Assembly (NCBI GenBank): GCA_031280685.1
Contig: JAITGM010000035.1
Coordinates: forward strand, 43,282-107,281
Direction: 5' to 3'
DNA length: 64,000 bases
Source of the DNA: Christensenellaceae bacterium
GTDB taxonomy: Bacteria > Bacillota > Clostridia > Christensenellales > UBA1750
The position numbers and the translations under genes were made by a program. Below are positions 18,077 through 26,436 of this stretch, in pieces; position 1 is the stretch's first letter; each line of letters opens with the position of its first letter. The notes under the pieces were generated by a model, which ran no database searches, had not been told where the DNA came from, and worked only from the letters and a program-made list of their open reading frames with translations.

Positions 18077-18529
18077 ATGAAGGCAAATGAGATGCGGCTG
18101 CGTTTCAGCGCGCTGCCCGAAAACGAGGCGTTCGCCAGGCTCTGCGTGAGCGCGTTCGTCATGCCGCTGAACCCCACGGTGGAAGAGAACGAGGATGTGA
18201 AGACCGCGGTATCCGAAGCGGTGACCAACGCCATCATCCACGGCTATGACGGCCGCGAAGGCGAGGTGACGCTGCTGGCCAGCTACAGCGAAAGTGGCGT
18301 GCTCTGCCTGACCATAGAGGACAAGGGCTGCGGCATCGAGGACATCGCCCGGGCGATGGAGCCAATGTTTACCACCAGGCCGGAGCTCGAGCGCTCGGGC
18401 ATGGGCTTTGCGGTGATGGAGAACTTCATGGATGCCCTTGAGGTCATCTCGGCCCCGGGCAAGGGCACGACGGTGTGCATGCGCAAGCAATTCGCCTGCC
18501 TGCCACAGAAAAGCGAGCTGCCCGCCTAG
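18077..18529 (+). CDS. spoIIAB: Anti-sigma F factor, serine kinase SpoIIAB
   Basis: SpoIIAB holds sigma-F inactive and phosphorylates SpoIIAA. It is a GHKL-fold kinase. The 150-aa protein has the N box EAVTNAIIHGY, the G1 box IEDKGCGIED, and RSGMGFAVMENFMD. The start at the ATG at 18077 is preferred over the GTG just before it because of spacing from AGGGGG. The gene for sigma-F, which normally follows at once, is absent. A terminator and a group of exported proteins come next. Confidence 0.92.
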   Translation: MKANEMRLRFSALPENEAFARLCVSAFVMPLNPTVEENEDVKTAVSEAVTNAIIHGYDGREGEVTLLASYSESGVLCLTIEDKGCGIEDIARAMEPMFTTRPELERSGMGFAVMENFMDALEVISAPGKGTTVCMRKQFACLPQKSELPA

Positions 18530-18577
18530 CGCCTTCGCCGTGTTCCCTTCCCAGCGACCTCTTTTCGTGGTAAAATA

Positions 18578-18608
18578 AGGGCGCCCGGCATGGCTTGGGT
18601 GCCCTTTT
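18578..18608 (+). terminator. Terminator behind spoIIAB
   Basis: AGGGCGCCC (18578-18586) pairs with GGGTGCCCT (18597-18605) with one G-T pair and a 10-base loop, followed by TTTT. It closes the spoIIA-like unit, so no sigF can be co-transcribed behind it. Confidence 0.7.
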
Positions 18609-18664
18609 GACGTCCGCTGCAGCAATGCGGGCGCCAAAGCGTTGAAAAGGGGGAGGGATAAAAA

Positions 18665-19185
18665 ATGAAGAGCTTTTTTTACGCTTTTGCGCGGAAAACG
18701 GCGATGCTGTTCGGCGCCATGGCCCTTGTGGTGGCCTTGGCGCTCGCCGTAATCTGGCTGAGCGGCGAGCCCTGGCGTGCCCCGGTGAGTTCCCTTGCTT
18801 ACAACGACGTTGAGGTCGGCATTGTGAAGGCGCTGGCCGGTGGCGCCGAATACGCCCCCCTTTCGAATTGGATCTACGGCTATAGCGAAGGTGGCCCAGT
18901 GGCCGATGGATTCCGCATGACGCCCAAAGAGATGCCGAGCGATTTGCCGTTCATTCCGCTGACCGAGGACTTCAGCATCGTGATCGAGGGGCAGGATGCG
19001 GACGAAAGGGTGGAGTATACGCTCTATAAGCTCGATGGCGTGAGCGACACGAGGTGTATTGGGCGAAGAGGGAATTCATCGCGCCCACAGAACCCGGTGA
19101 GTACCTGTTGAGCATGGAGGTAAACTGGAGCAACGAGAGCGGCTCCGAGGGCTACCAATACCTCTTCAAGCTCAAGGTCGATTGA
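18665..19185 (+). pseudogene. Membrane-anchored paralog 1 of the exported family (frameshifted)
   Basis: The family is not recognised. The product starts with a long hydrophobic signal or anchor (residues about 10-32) without a lipobox Cys. The body matches two further copies downstream: VGIVKALAGGAEYAPLSNW, a YGYS motif, a DLPFIPLTEDF motif and a C-terminal EGYQYLFKLK. The frame breaks near 19053, where one G is missing in AGGTGT relative to the expected AGGGTG. The reading continues in the other frame (VYWAKREF ... GYQYLFKLKVD) to a stop at 19185. With the extra base the protein would be about 173 aa and match its paralogs. A sequencing error or a real mutation could explain it. Confidence 0.6.
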
Positions 19186-19206
19186 TTTAGAGGAGGGATG
19201 AGGGCG

Positions 19207-19653
19207 ATGAAGGGCATTTTGCGGGCTTTTGTGATGGGAATGGCCCTGCTGCTCACAGCATTTTGGCTGACGGGCTGCGAAAGCCGGCCGAAGATTGGCT
19301 CCGTTTTGATCATCGCGGGCGGGATTGAGTACGCGCCGCTTCGCAACTGGGTTTGTTCCCGCGAAAACGGCGTGATGGCCGATGGAATGCGGCTGCAGCC
19401 CCGAATGGTCGAAGGGGATTTGCCGACCGTTCCCCTAACCCAGGATTTCGAGATCGTCATCCAGGGCGAGGACGCCTCTGGCGGCCTATCCTATGCGCTT
19501 TATGATGAAGAGTTCAATTCTCTTTGTTTCAGCGCGAGCCAGCTCGTTCCGCCGGAGGAACCTGGGCTCTATTTCGTGAGCATGGAAGCCTCCTGGGCCT
19601 ATAAGGATGATTATGAGCGATTCCAATACCTCTTCAAGCTCAAGGCCGGCTAA
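19207..19653 (+). CDS. Lipoprotein paralog 2 of the exported family
   Basis: This 148-aa protein is the only intact short copy of the family. It has a lipoprotein signal with the lipobox LTGC. The mature part has IAGGIEYAPLRNWV, DLPTVPLTQDFEIV, SYALYDEEFNSLCF and a C-terminal FQYLFKLKAG. The start at 19207 is chosen because GAGGAGGG lies 9 bases upstream; the ATG at 19198 is too close. The layout suggests a small extracytoplasmic beta-rich domain, but no function can be given. It lies 21 bases behind paralog 1 and just before the insertion sequence. Confidence 0.75.
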   Translation: MKGILRAFVMGMALLLTAFWLTGCESRPKIGSVLIIAGGIEYAPLRNWVCSRENGVMADGMRLQPRMVEGDLPTVPLTQDFEIVIQGEDASGGLSYALYDEEFNSLCFSASQLVPPEEPGLYFVSMEASWAYKDDYERFQYLFKLKAG

Positions 19654-19732
19654 AGCTGGGCAAAAATGGGGCCGATTGGGCGCGAAAGTCGATTTTGAAG
19701 AAACGCTGTTCCTGCACCTGCTCTGCTTTAAG

Positions 19733-20892
19733 TTTCGGCAAGTTTGCAAAACAATCTAATTTGCGAAAAAAATAGCACATTTCAAAAATGCACATAAATA
19801 AATCCGAAATTTTCATTGTTTTTCATCTGTTTCCCCGCTTTTTTCACAATTTAGGGCGCAAAAATCCCGTCGTCAGCATAAACATGCTTTTTTCGTACGC
19901 GTCATTTTGTAAATATTTGCCATTGCACACAAAAAATACATGCTGCCTTCAAAATTTTCCATGCCCCATTTGCGCGTGTATCGAAACCCAAAAATCCCTT
20001 TAATTATGCCGAAAACATGCTCGACTTTTGCCCGCTTGCTCGCAATCGCCTGCTCCAAACGCCGCCGCCGTTCTTGTTTGTGTGGCGACATTTTTTTCAC
20101 GCTCGTCCGTCTTTTCATGATATGCCGCTTGCATTTTTTCGCTTTTTCACTGTGGTTTTCTGCATTCAAATACGCAGAATCGCCCATCATAAATTCCTCG
20201 TCGCCATGCAAACACTCCTCGACGGCCGACAAATCGTGTTCATTCGCAGGCTTCGCGACGCAGCTGTGTACGAGCCCGGAATCGTCGTCAACGCCGATGT
20301 GAATTTTCTTGCCATGACGGTAGTTTTTGCCTTTCGCCGTCCATTTTGAAGTTGGGTCGGATTCGCTATTTTTATTGCGTTTTGAGCTTGGTGTGTCGAC
20401 GATTGTCGAATCGATATGGCTGCCTTTTCTGATGATTTTTTTGCCAATTATCAACTGATTCACTTGCTCTTCAAACATTTTTTGCTGCAAATTATTTTGC
20501 GTGAGTAGTTGCACAAAACGCCAAATTGAGGTGTGGTCCGGAATGTCTGAATCCTCGGAAATACCACAGAAATTGCGGACAGAAATGGATTCGTAAAGCT
20601 CGTCTTCCACCGCTTCGTCCGACAAATTGTAGCACATTTTCACGATATACATTCGCAAAAGAATTTCCAAATTTTTACGCGGACGCCCGTTGTTTGTGGC
20701 CTTGGAATAAAATGGCAAAATCATTGAAACCCACGAATTTATCGGCAATTCCATCTCGATTTGCGCGAAAAATTTCTTTTTAGTTGTCGTTTTAGCTGTT
20801 TCATTGCGAAACAGGTTTAATTGTTGTGTTTTCATGATTCTATTTTATCATTGTTTGAGAAAAATTGCAAGGGTTTTGCAAATTTGCCTTTC
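19733..20892. mobile_element. IS5-type insertion sequence with 4-bp target duplication
   Basis: The element runs from 19737 to 20888 (1152 bp). The left end GGCAAGTTTGCAAAAC (19737-19752) matches the complement of the right end (20873-20888) at 15 of 16 bases. TTTC directly abuts both ends (19733-19736 and 20889-20892) and is the likely target duplication. The inside is AT-rich, in strong contrast to the GC-rich surroundings, and has one intact transposase on the minus strand. The intact ends and gene suggest a recent arrival. It lies between paralogs 2 and 3 of the exported family. Confidence 0.9.
19873..20835 (-). CDS. IS5 family transposase
   Basis: This is a DDE transposase that moves the surrounding element. 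The 320-aa protein has an N-terminal DUF772-like region (GRPRKNLEILLRMYIV, then NLSDEAVEDELYES and FCGI). The catalytic residues are the Asp in HIDSTIVDTP, the Asp in MMGDSAYLNAE and the Glu in RAKVEHVFGIIKG. Lys-, Asn- and Ile-rich codon use differs from all neighbours and marks it as foreign. The frame is intact, so it may be active. Confidence 0.93.
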   Translation of the reverse strand: MKTQQLNLFRNETAKTTTKKKFFAQIEMELPINSWVSMILPFYSKATNNGRPRKNLEILLRMYIVKMCYNLSDEAVEDELYESISVRNFCGISEDSDIPDHTSIWRFVQLLTQNNLQQKMFEEQVNQLIIGKKIIRKGSHIDSTIVDTPSSKRNKNSESDPTSKWTAKGKNYRHGKKIHIGVDDDSGLVHSCVAKPANEHDLSAVEECLHGDEEFMMGDSAYLNAENHSEKAKKCKRHIMKRRTSVKKMSPHKQERRRRLEQAIASKRAKVEHVFGIIKGIFGFRYTRKWGMENFEGSMYFLCAMANIYKMTRTKKACLC

Positions 20893-21190
20893 GCAATCCT
20901 CCCGTTTTATGCTGCATTATACGCGCAGCGTCCGCTGTGCTGTTCGGCTTCGTTTACTTCAGGAATTTCGGCGGGAATCTGCTTTTTACCGTCCCTTATA
21001 TGGCCATTGAGCTTTTCCACAACGGGGTCTGTCTTGGGGCGAAGAATATCTGGAATACGATCCTTCCTCTTTTGCTTTTCAACGCGATGAACAGCCTCGC
21101 CCCGCTCGCGATGCCGCAGTTCTTTCCGCCGCTGGGGGGGGCGCGGGCGGCTGAGCGCCCTGCGCGATACGGTGATGAAACAAAAGCGGA
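20893..21190 (+). pseudogene. Remnant of a coding region cut by the insertion sequence
   Basis: From the right edge of the element an open frame with host-like codon use runs toward paralog 3. It contains a hydrophobic stretch (VYFRNFGGNLLFTVPY) and NTILPLLLFNAMNSLAP, then loses protein-like character. Removing the element and one copy of the target repeat joins this frame in phase with an open stretch left of the element (about 19690-19736). It may be the C-terminal part of a membrane protein destroyed by the insertion or already decaying. I do not recognise the family. This region otherwise holds no feature until the AGAGGAGGGG site of paralog 3 near 21213. Confidence 0.35.
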
Positions 21191-21227
21191 CGAAGCCGCG
21201 TCTAAGTCCCAAAGAGGAGGGGACTCG

Positions 21228-22162
21228 ATGAGAAGCATGGGGTATATTTGCATGGCTGGGCTGGCTTTTTTGCTCATCTCCCTGTCGCTGATGGGCTGCG
21301 GAAGAGTAAGCTCCGGCGCCGACGAACCCAGACTCCAAAATGATGTTAAAGTAGGCAGCGTGAAGGCGATAGCGGGCGGCATCGAATTTACTCCGCTTCA
21401 AAATTGGATCTATGGGTATAGCGCCGCAACCCATATTGCGGCCGACGGCTATAGATTGCAGCCCGAGGAGCTCTCGGATGATTTGCCGATTGTTCCGCTG
21501 ACGAACGATTTTCACATCGTCGCAGAAGGAAAGGATCGGGGGGATGGCTGCGCTACAGCTTATATGACGAAGAAAACAATCGAGTATACTTCCAGTCGGA
21601 CGAGTTCACGGCTCCGGCGCTTCCAGGGGTATATGCCTTGAGCGTTGAAACATCATGGAACAACGAAAGTGGCCACGAAGGGTATCAATACATCTTCAGA
21701 GTCAAGGCTCAGACCGAGTCCGCGCCGCAAGAGATCGGCTTCGAAGCCCAAATCATCCGCAGCAACGGCGGCATCGGGGATGCGGAGTACCCCATCGTGA
21801 CCGTGATTCCCTCAAGGGCGGCGCTGGAACGCTATTTTGACGAAAACAGCGCGTTCTACGACCTTGCCCCGCGCGAAACCGTCTACGCGGATACTTCGAT
21901 CGGCTTTGACGACGCGATGGAGCGCTATGACGAAGCCTTCTTCGCTAAAAGCTACCTCGTGCTCGCCGTGCTCGAGGAGGGCAGCGGCTCCATCCGCCAC
22001 CGCGTGAAGGCCGTCGCCGAGAGCGGCGAAATCACCATCGAGCGGCTGCTGCCCGAGTTCGGCACCGACGATATGGCGCAATGGCATCTCATCATTGAGC
22101 TTGAAAAGGGCTTTGAGCCCGGGGGCTTTTCGCTGACCTTTGAGGACGTGCAGGCGGGCTAG
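21228..22162 (+). pseudogene. Lipoprotein paralog 3 with extra C-terminal domain (frameshifted)
   Basis: This copy has a lipoprotein signal with lipobox LMGC and then the family domain: VGSVKAIAGGIEFTPLQNW, YGYS, DLPIVPLTNDFHIV. The frame breaks in a run of six G at 21538-21543. One more G restores the family sequence (WLRYSLYDEENNRVYF ... GYQYIFRVK). The second part, open from about 21638, adds about 140 residues not found in the other copies, ending SYLVLAVLEEGSGS ... GGFSLTFEDVQAG. That part looks like the C-terminal domain of PrcB-type proteins, with low confidence. Restored, the protein would be about 312 aa. The start at 21228 has a strong ribosome site. Confidence 0.6.
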
Positions 22163-22175
22163 GGAAGAAGGGAGC

Positions 22176-22201
22176 AAAAAAGGGGTGAAAAGCCCCTTTT
22201 T
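22176..22201 (+). terminator. Terminator behind paralog 3
   Basis: A run of A, then GGGG (22182-22185), loop, CCCC (22193-22196) and TTTTT. The stem extends through A-T pairs. It lies 12 bases before the leuS promoter. Confidence 0.8.
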
Positions 22202-22212
22202 GCCGCCCGGAA

Positions 22213-22241
22213 TTGACAAGGGCGCCCAAAGGGATTAAAAT
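22213..22241 (+). promoter_or_regulatory. Sigma-A promoter of leuS
   Basis: Perfect TTGACA (22213-22218), 17-base spacer, TAAAAT (22236-22241). The leader of about 90 bases contains the hairpin at 22259-22286. Confidence 0.88.
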
Positions 22242-22258
22242 AGGGGCATTCTATAGGG

Positions 22259-22286
22259 GAAGAAGGCCGTGAAAAGGGCCTTCTTC
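22259..22286 (+). other. Hairpin in the leuS leader
   Basis: GAAGAAGGCC (22259-22268) and GGCCTTCTTC (22277-22286) form a perfect 10-bp stem with an 8-base loop. No U-tract follows, so it is not a simple terminator. The leader is too short for a T-box and lacks its conserved parts. A role in mRNA stability or start-site access is possible. Confidence 0.5.
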
Positions 22287-22336
22287 GCGTAAACGCCCTG
22301 ATTTTAAACGATGAAGAGAAGCGGAGGCCTTTGACG

Positions 22337-24754
22337 ATGGCGGTTTCAAGCTATGATTTTTCGGCGATCGAAAGGAAGTGGCAGACCCTTTGGGAGGAGC
22401 AAAAGAGCTTCTATGCCAGGAACGATTTTTCGAAGCCGAAGTTCTATACCCTGATCGAATTCCCCTACCCTTCCGGCGCTGGGCTGCACGTGGGGCACCC
22501 CAAGTCCAACACCGCGATGGACATCATCGGCAGGAAGAAGAGGATGGAGGGCTATAACGTCCTTCTGCCCATCGGCTGGGATGCCTTCGGCCTGCCGACC
22601 GAAAACTTCGCGATCAAAAACCATATCCACCCGGCCATCGTCACCAAGAACAATATCGATCGTTTCCGCAGCCAGCTCAAGGCTTTGGGTTTCGCCTTCG
22701 ATTGGGATCGCGAGGTCGATACCACCGACCCGAACTATTATAAATGGACGCAGTGGATCTTCTTAAAGCTCCTCGAGCACGGCCTGGCCTACAAGACCGA
22801 AATGCCCATCAACTGGTGCACGAGCTGCAAGGTCGGCCTGGCCAACGAGGAGGTCGTGGGCGGCGTGTGCGAGCGTTGCGGCGGCGAGGTCGTGCGGCGC
22901 GTTAAGTCCCAGTGGATGCTCCGCATCACCGATTATGCCCAGAAGCTGCTCGACGGCCTCGACGAGGTAGACTTTATCGACAAGGTGAAGGCCCAGCAGC
23001 GCAACTGGATCGGCAGGTCTGAGGGTGCCGAGGTCGATTTCGCGCTTGAGGGCCTGCGAGCGAAGCTGCGCGTCTACACCACGCGGCCAGATACCCTCTT
23101 TGGCGCCACCTACATGGTCGTTTCGCCAGAGCACGGGCTGATCGACGAAAACGAGGGCAGAATTCAGAACATCGAAGAGGTTCGCGCCTACCAGCGCGAG
23201 GCCGCGCGCAAGTCAGACTTTGAGCGCACGGAACTCAACAAAGAAAAGACCGGCGTGGAACTCAAGGGCATTCGGGCCGTCAACCCGGTCACCGGCGGGC
23301 TGATCCCGGTCTGGATCGCGGACTACGTGCTCACCTCCTACGGCACGGGGGCCATCATGGCCGTGCCCGCGCACGACGAACGCGACTACGAGTTCGCGAA
23401 GGCCTTCGGCCTGCCCATCGTAGAGGTCGTGGGCGGCGGGAACATTGAAGAGAAGGCCTATACCGACATCGAGGCCGGCACCATGGTCAATTCGGGATTT
23501 TTAGACGGCCTTTCGGTCGCCCGGGCAAAGAAAAGGATCATTGAGCACATAGAAAAAGAGGGCATCGGCCAAAAGAAGGTCAACTTCAAGCTGCGGGACT
23601 GGGTTTTTTCGCGCCAGCGCTATTGGGGCGAGCCGATTCCCGTCATCTGGTGCCCGCACTGCGGCTGCGTGCCCTTAAACGAAGAGGATCTGCCCCTAAG
23701 GCTCCCCGAAACCGACGAGTACATGCCGTCGGATACCGGCGAGTCCCCGCTGGCGCTGATGAAGGATTGGGTCAACGTTCCCTGCCCGCGCTGCGGCGCG
23801 CCCGCCAGGCGCGAAACAGACACGATGCCCCAGTGGGCCGGCTCCTCCTGGTATTTTTTAAGGTACGCAGACCCGCAGAACGCGGAAGCCTTGGCCTCGA
23901 AAGAAAGCCTTGATTACTGGATGCCCGTGGATTGGTACAACGGCGGCATGGAGCACACCACCCTGCACTTGCTCTATTCGCGGTTCTGGAACCGCTTTCT
24001 GTACGACATTGGCGCGATCCCCAACAAGGAGCCCTACCAAAAGCGCACCAGCCACGGCATGATCCTGGGCGCCAACGGCGAGAAAATGTCAAAATCGCGC
24101 GGCAACGTCGTCAATCCGGACGATGTGGTGGCAGAAATCGGCGCGGACGCTTTTCGCCTTTACGAGATGTTCATGGGCGCGTTCGATCAGGCCATTCCCT
24201 GGTCCACGACCGGCGCGCGCGGCTGCAAGCGCTTCCTAGACCGCGTTTGGCGCCTGCAGGGCATGATGACCGGGGAAGAGGGCTATTCCAAGGCGCTTTT
24301 GCCCGAAACGCATCTGACCATCAAGAAGGTTTCCGACGATTACGACAAGATGAAGTTCAACACGGCCATCGCCCAGATGATGAGCTACGTCAACCTGCTC
24401 TATGACCAAAAGAGCGTGACGAAGGGCGAGCTGAAAACGCTGCTCATCCTGCTTTACCCCGTCGCGCCGCACATCGCCGAGGAGATCTGGCAGCAGATCG
24501 GCCAAAAGGGCTACCTGCATGAGCAGGCCTGGCCCCAGCACGACGAAAACGCACTGAAGCGCGACGAAGTCGAGATCGCGATTCAAATCAACGGCAAGCT
24601 GCGCGGCCGCATGACGGTGCCCGCCGACCTGCAGCCGGCGGGCGCGGAGGAAGCGCTGCTTCAAAGGGCCGAGATCATCGCCGCGCTCGATGGCAAAGCC
24701 GTGAAAAAGCTCGTCTTCATCCCGGGTCGGCTGGTCAACATCGTGGCGGGTTAG
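22337..24754 (+). CDS. leuS: Leucyl-tRNA synthetase
   Basis: LeuRS charges tRNA-Leu. The 805-aa protein is of the bacterial type. The HIGH signature is HVGH within GAGLHVGHPKS near residue 50. A CXXC zinc-type insert (CTSC, CERC) and the CP1 editing domain with TTRPDTLFGAT follow. KMSKS is in GEKMSKSRGN near residue 580. The start at ATG 22337 is preferred over the TTG six bases earlier, which is too close to GGAGG. The PHP gene follows after 3 bases. Confidence 0.97.
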   Translation: MAVSSYDFSAIERKWQTLWEEQKSFYARNDFSKPKFYTLIEFPYPSGAGLHVGHPKSNTAMDIIGRKKRMEGYNVLLPIGWDAFGLPTENFAIKNHIHPAIVTKNNIDRFRSQLKALGFAFDWDREVDTTDPNYYKWTQWIFLKLLEHGLAYKTEMPINWCTSCKVGLANEEVVGGVCERCGGEVVRRVKSQWMLRITDYAQKLLDGLDEVDFIDKVKAQQRNWIGRSEGAEVDFALEGLRAKLRVYTTRPDTLFGATYMVVSPEHGLIDENEGRIQNIEEVRAYQREAARKSDFERTELNKEKTGVELKGIRAVNPVTGGLIPVWIADYVLTSYGTGAIMAVPAHDERDYEFAKAFGLPIVEVVGGGNIEEKAYTDIEAGTMVNSGFLDGLSVARAKKRIIEHIEKEGIGQKKVNFKLRDWVFSRQRYWGEPIPVIWCPHCGCVPLNEEDLPLRLPETDEYMPSDTGESPLALMKDWVNVPCPRCGAPARRETDTMPQWAGSSWYFLRYADPQNAEALASKESLDYWMPVDWYNGGMEHTTLHLLYSRFWNRFLYDIGAIPNKEPYQKRTSHGMILGANGEKMSKSRGNVVNPDDVVAEIGADAFRLYEMFMGAFDQAIPWSTTGARGCKRFLDRVWRLQGMMTGEEGYSKALLPETHLTIKKVSDDYDKMKFNTAIAQMMSYVNLLYDQKSVTKGELKTLLILLYPVAPHIAEEIWQQIGQKGYLHEQAWPQHDENALKRDEVEIAIQINGKLRGRMTVPADLQPAGAEEALLQRAEIIAALDGKAVKKLVFIPGRLVNIVAG

Positions 24755-24757
24755 GGC

Positions 24758-25543
24758 ATGCTTTGCGATTACCACATCCATTCAACGCTCAGCGGCGACG
24801 GTTCCTCCAGCATGGAGGAGCAGGTTCTGGCCTGCGCCCAAAGGGGCATAAACAAGCTCTGCTTCACCGAGCATATGGACTTGGGGCTTCCCGGCGGCCT
24901 GTTTGAAACCGATCTGCCCCGGTATTGGGCCGAGTTTCAGCGCGCCAAGGCCTTAAATCTTGGCCCGAAGCTCTTTCTGGGGCTTGAAATGGGCTACACG
25001 GGCGAGGTGGCTGAAGCGCTTTTGACTTCTTCAAAAGCGCTTCCCTTCGACTTCTTGCTGCTTTCGCGGCACACCGTCGGCGGGCTGGATCCCTATGACC
25101 AGGCACTTTATTTTGAGGGAAAAAGCCGCGAATTCGCCGCGCGCGAGTACCTCGAGGCGGTTCACCGCTCTGTGGTCAGCTTCCCTGACTACGACGCCGT
25201 GGCGCACATCGGCTATGTCTTCAAGTTCACGGGGGAGCGTTTCCCGCCGCTGCGCCATGCCGACGCGCCCGATGTGATGGACGCGATCTTGCTGCACCTG
25301 GCCCAAAACGGCAAGGCGTTGGAGCTGAACACCTCCCGCTGGAACGGCGAAGGGATGCCCGGGCGCGACGTATTTGCCCGCTTCAAGGCGCTAGGCGGCG
25401 AATTCGTGACCCTAGGCTCGGATGCGCACGATGTAGGCGGCGTGGCAAAGGGTTTTATGGACGCGGCCGAGCTGATAAAAAGCCTCGGCTTCCGTTATTT
25501 GGCTAGCTTTGAGGGCCGCAGGCTCGTAATGGAAGGGATTTAG
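24758..25543 (+). CDS. PHP-domain histidinol-phosphatase-like phosphoesterase (HisJ family)
   Basis: This is a 261-aa PHP protein. Metal ligands are visible in DYHIHSTLSGDG, FTEHMD, LGLEMGY, LSRHTV, VAHIGY and GSDAHD. HisJ-type enzymes dephosphorylate histidinol phosphate in histidine synthesis. Many PHP proteins with this layout act on other phosphates, so the substrate is uncertain, and no his genes lie nearby. It is 3 bases behind leuS and 2 before a small membrane protein, so it probably shares the leuS transcript. Confidence 0.82.
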   Translation: MLCDYHIHSTLSGDGSSSMEEQVLACAQRGINKLCFTEHMDLGLPGGLFETDLPRYWAEFQRAKALNLGPKLFLGLEMGYTGEVAEALLTSSKALPFDFLLLSRHTVGGLDPYDQALYFEGKSREFAAREYLEAVHRSVVSFPDYDAVAHIGYVFKFTGERFPPLRHADAPDVMDAILLHLAQNGKALELNTSRWNGEGMPGRDVFARFKALGGEFVTLGSDAHDVGGVAKGFMDAAELIKSLGFRYLASFEGRRLVMEGI

Positions 25544-25545
25544 CG

Positions 25546-25767
25546 ATGAAAAAGCCGATTTGGGTTGTGATGCCTTTTTACGCGCTGTTCATGAATGGCT
25601 GCGCGCAGCACGGTGTGCCAGCCGAAAACTGGAAGTTTTTCACGATTCTCTTTTGCGGGTTCGGCGTGCTGGCGCTGATGGTGGTCTGGGCCATCGCGCA
25701 GCGGCGCGGTGGCCAAAAGAGCGCCCCCCGCAGGAGGCGGCGCTTCCACTTCCACAGGCATAACTAG
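25546..25767 (+). CDS. Small membrane protein with basic tail
   Basis: Not recognised. The 73-aa product has a first hydrophobic stretch ending in NGC, which resembles a poor lipobox. One clear membrane helix follows (about residues 31-50, FFTILFCGFGVLALMVVWAIA) and then a strongly basic tail rich in Arg and His (RRRRRFHFHRH). The gene starts 2 bases after the PHP gene and is followed by the broken kinase, so it lies inside the leuS operon. It may be real because spacing and start context fit, but there is no family support. Confidence 0.55.
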   Translation: MKKPIWVVMPFYALFMNGCAQHGVPAENWKFFTILFCGFGVLALMVVWAIAQRRGGQKSAPRRRRRFHFHRHN

Positions 25768-25778
25768 GAAAGAAAAAC

Positions 25779-26341
25779 ATGGAAACGCGGCCAAAAGGGC
25801 TGATCGTCTTTGGGGCCTCGGGCACCGGGAAGACGACGATGGGCAGGGAACTTGCCCGGCTTTTGCATGCCGCTTCCTTCGACCTGGATGATTTCTATTG
25901 GCGGCGCGATACGGCACTGCCCTTCAGCGTCATTCGCCCGCAGGAAGAGATCGTGCAGGCGCTTGCTGAGGCCATTTCGGGGGCGGAGCGCTTCGTGGTT
26001 TCGGGTGCGCTGGGCAGTATTTTGGCTGAGTTTGAGTCCTTTTACGCGGCCGCGGGTTCCTCATGGTGCCGACCGAAACGCGCCTGGAACGCGTCCGCGC
26101 CCGCGAGGCCGCCTTGTTTGGGCAGCGCCTCCTCCCCGGCGGGGACTTGCACGAAAACCACCTGCGCTTTCTTGCCCAGGTCGCGGACTATGACGGGGGC
26201 GAGCCGCCCGCGGTCTGCAGGCGGCGAGACGAGCAGTCGATCGCGCGGCTACGCTGCCCCGTCCTGCGCGTGGACGGAGGAAAGCCCATAGCCGAGAGCG
26301 CGGCCTGGATCATGGGGCAATTGCAAGGCGTTTTCGATTGA
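25779..26341 (+). pseudogene. Small P-loop kinase-like protein (frameshifted)
   Basis: The first part has a Walker A loop GASGTGKTTMG near residue 12 and DLDDFYWRRD, as in adenylate/shikimate-kinase-like or AAA-type small kinases. The frame breaks near 26054-26056, where one G is missing in GGG. With GGGG the reading continues as AAAGFLMVPTETRLERVRARE, with the lid/Arg region typical of these kinases, up to 26341 (about 187 aa in total). Substrate unknown. The gene is the last of the leuS unit. A sequencing error or a recent mutation could explain the break. Confidence 0.65.
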
Positions 26342-26385
26342 ATCTGCCCTCTTTTTTCTTCATTTTGGCTTCGTTTTGCGATTTT

Positions 26386-26415
26386 GGGCCCGGGGTGCTT
26401 GACATCCCCGGGCCC
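26386..26415 (+). terminator. GC-only hairpin, possible terminator, holding the ylxM -35 box in its loop
   Basis: GGGCCCGGGG (26386-26395) and CCCCGGGCCC (26406-26415) form a perfect 10-bp stem with a 10-base loop. No U-tract follows (CTCTGTT), so termination is uncertain. The loop contains TTGACA, the -35 box of the next promoter. Confidence 0.5.
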
Positions 26416-26427
26416 CTCTGTTAGAAT
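26399..26427 (+). promoter_or_regulatory. Sigma-A promoter of the ylxM-ffh operon
   Basis: TTGACA (26399-26404), 17-base spacer, TAGAAT (26422-26427). The -35 box lies in the loop of the GC-rich inverted repeat. Confidence 0.88.
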
Positions 26428-26436
26428 AATGGAGCT

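Noticed and set aside
18665..22162. Toxin-antitoxin or defence island around the insertion sequence
   Set aside because: No toxin, antitoxin, nuclease or defence motif is visible; the genes encode exported proteins and one transposase.
22242..22336. T-box riboswitch before leuS
   Set aside because: The leader is only about 90 bases and shows no T-box sequence, specifier loop or terminator.
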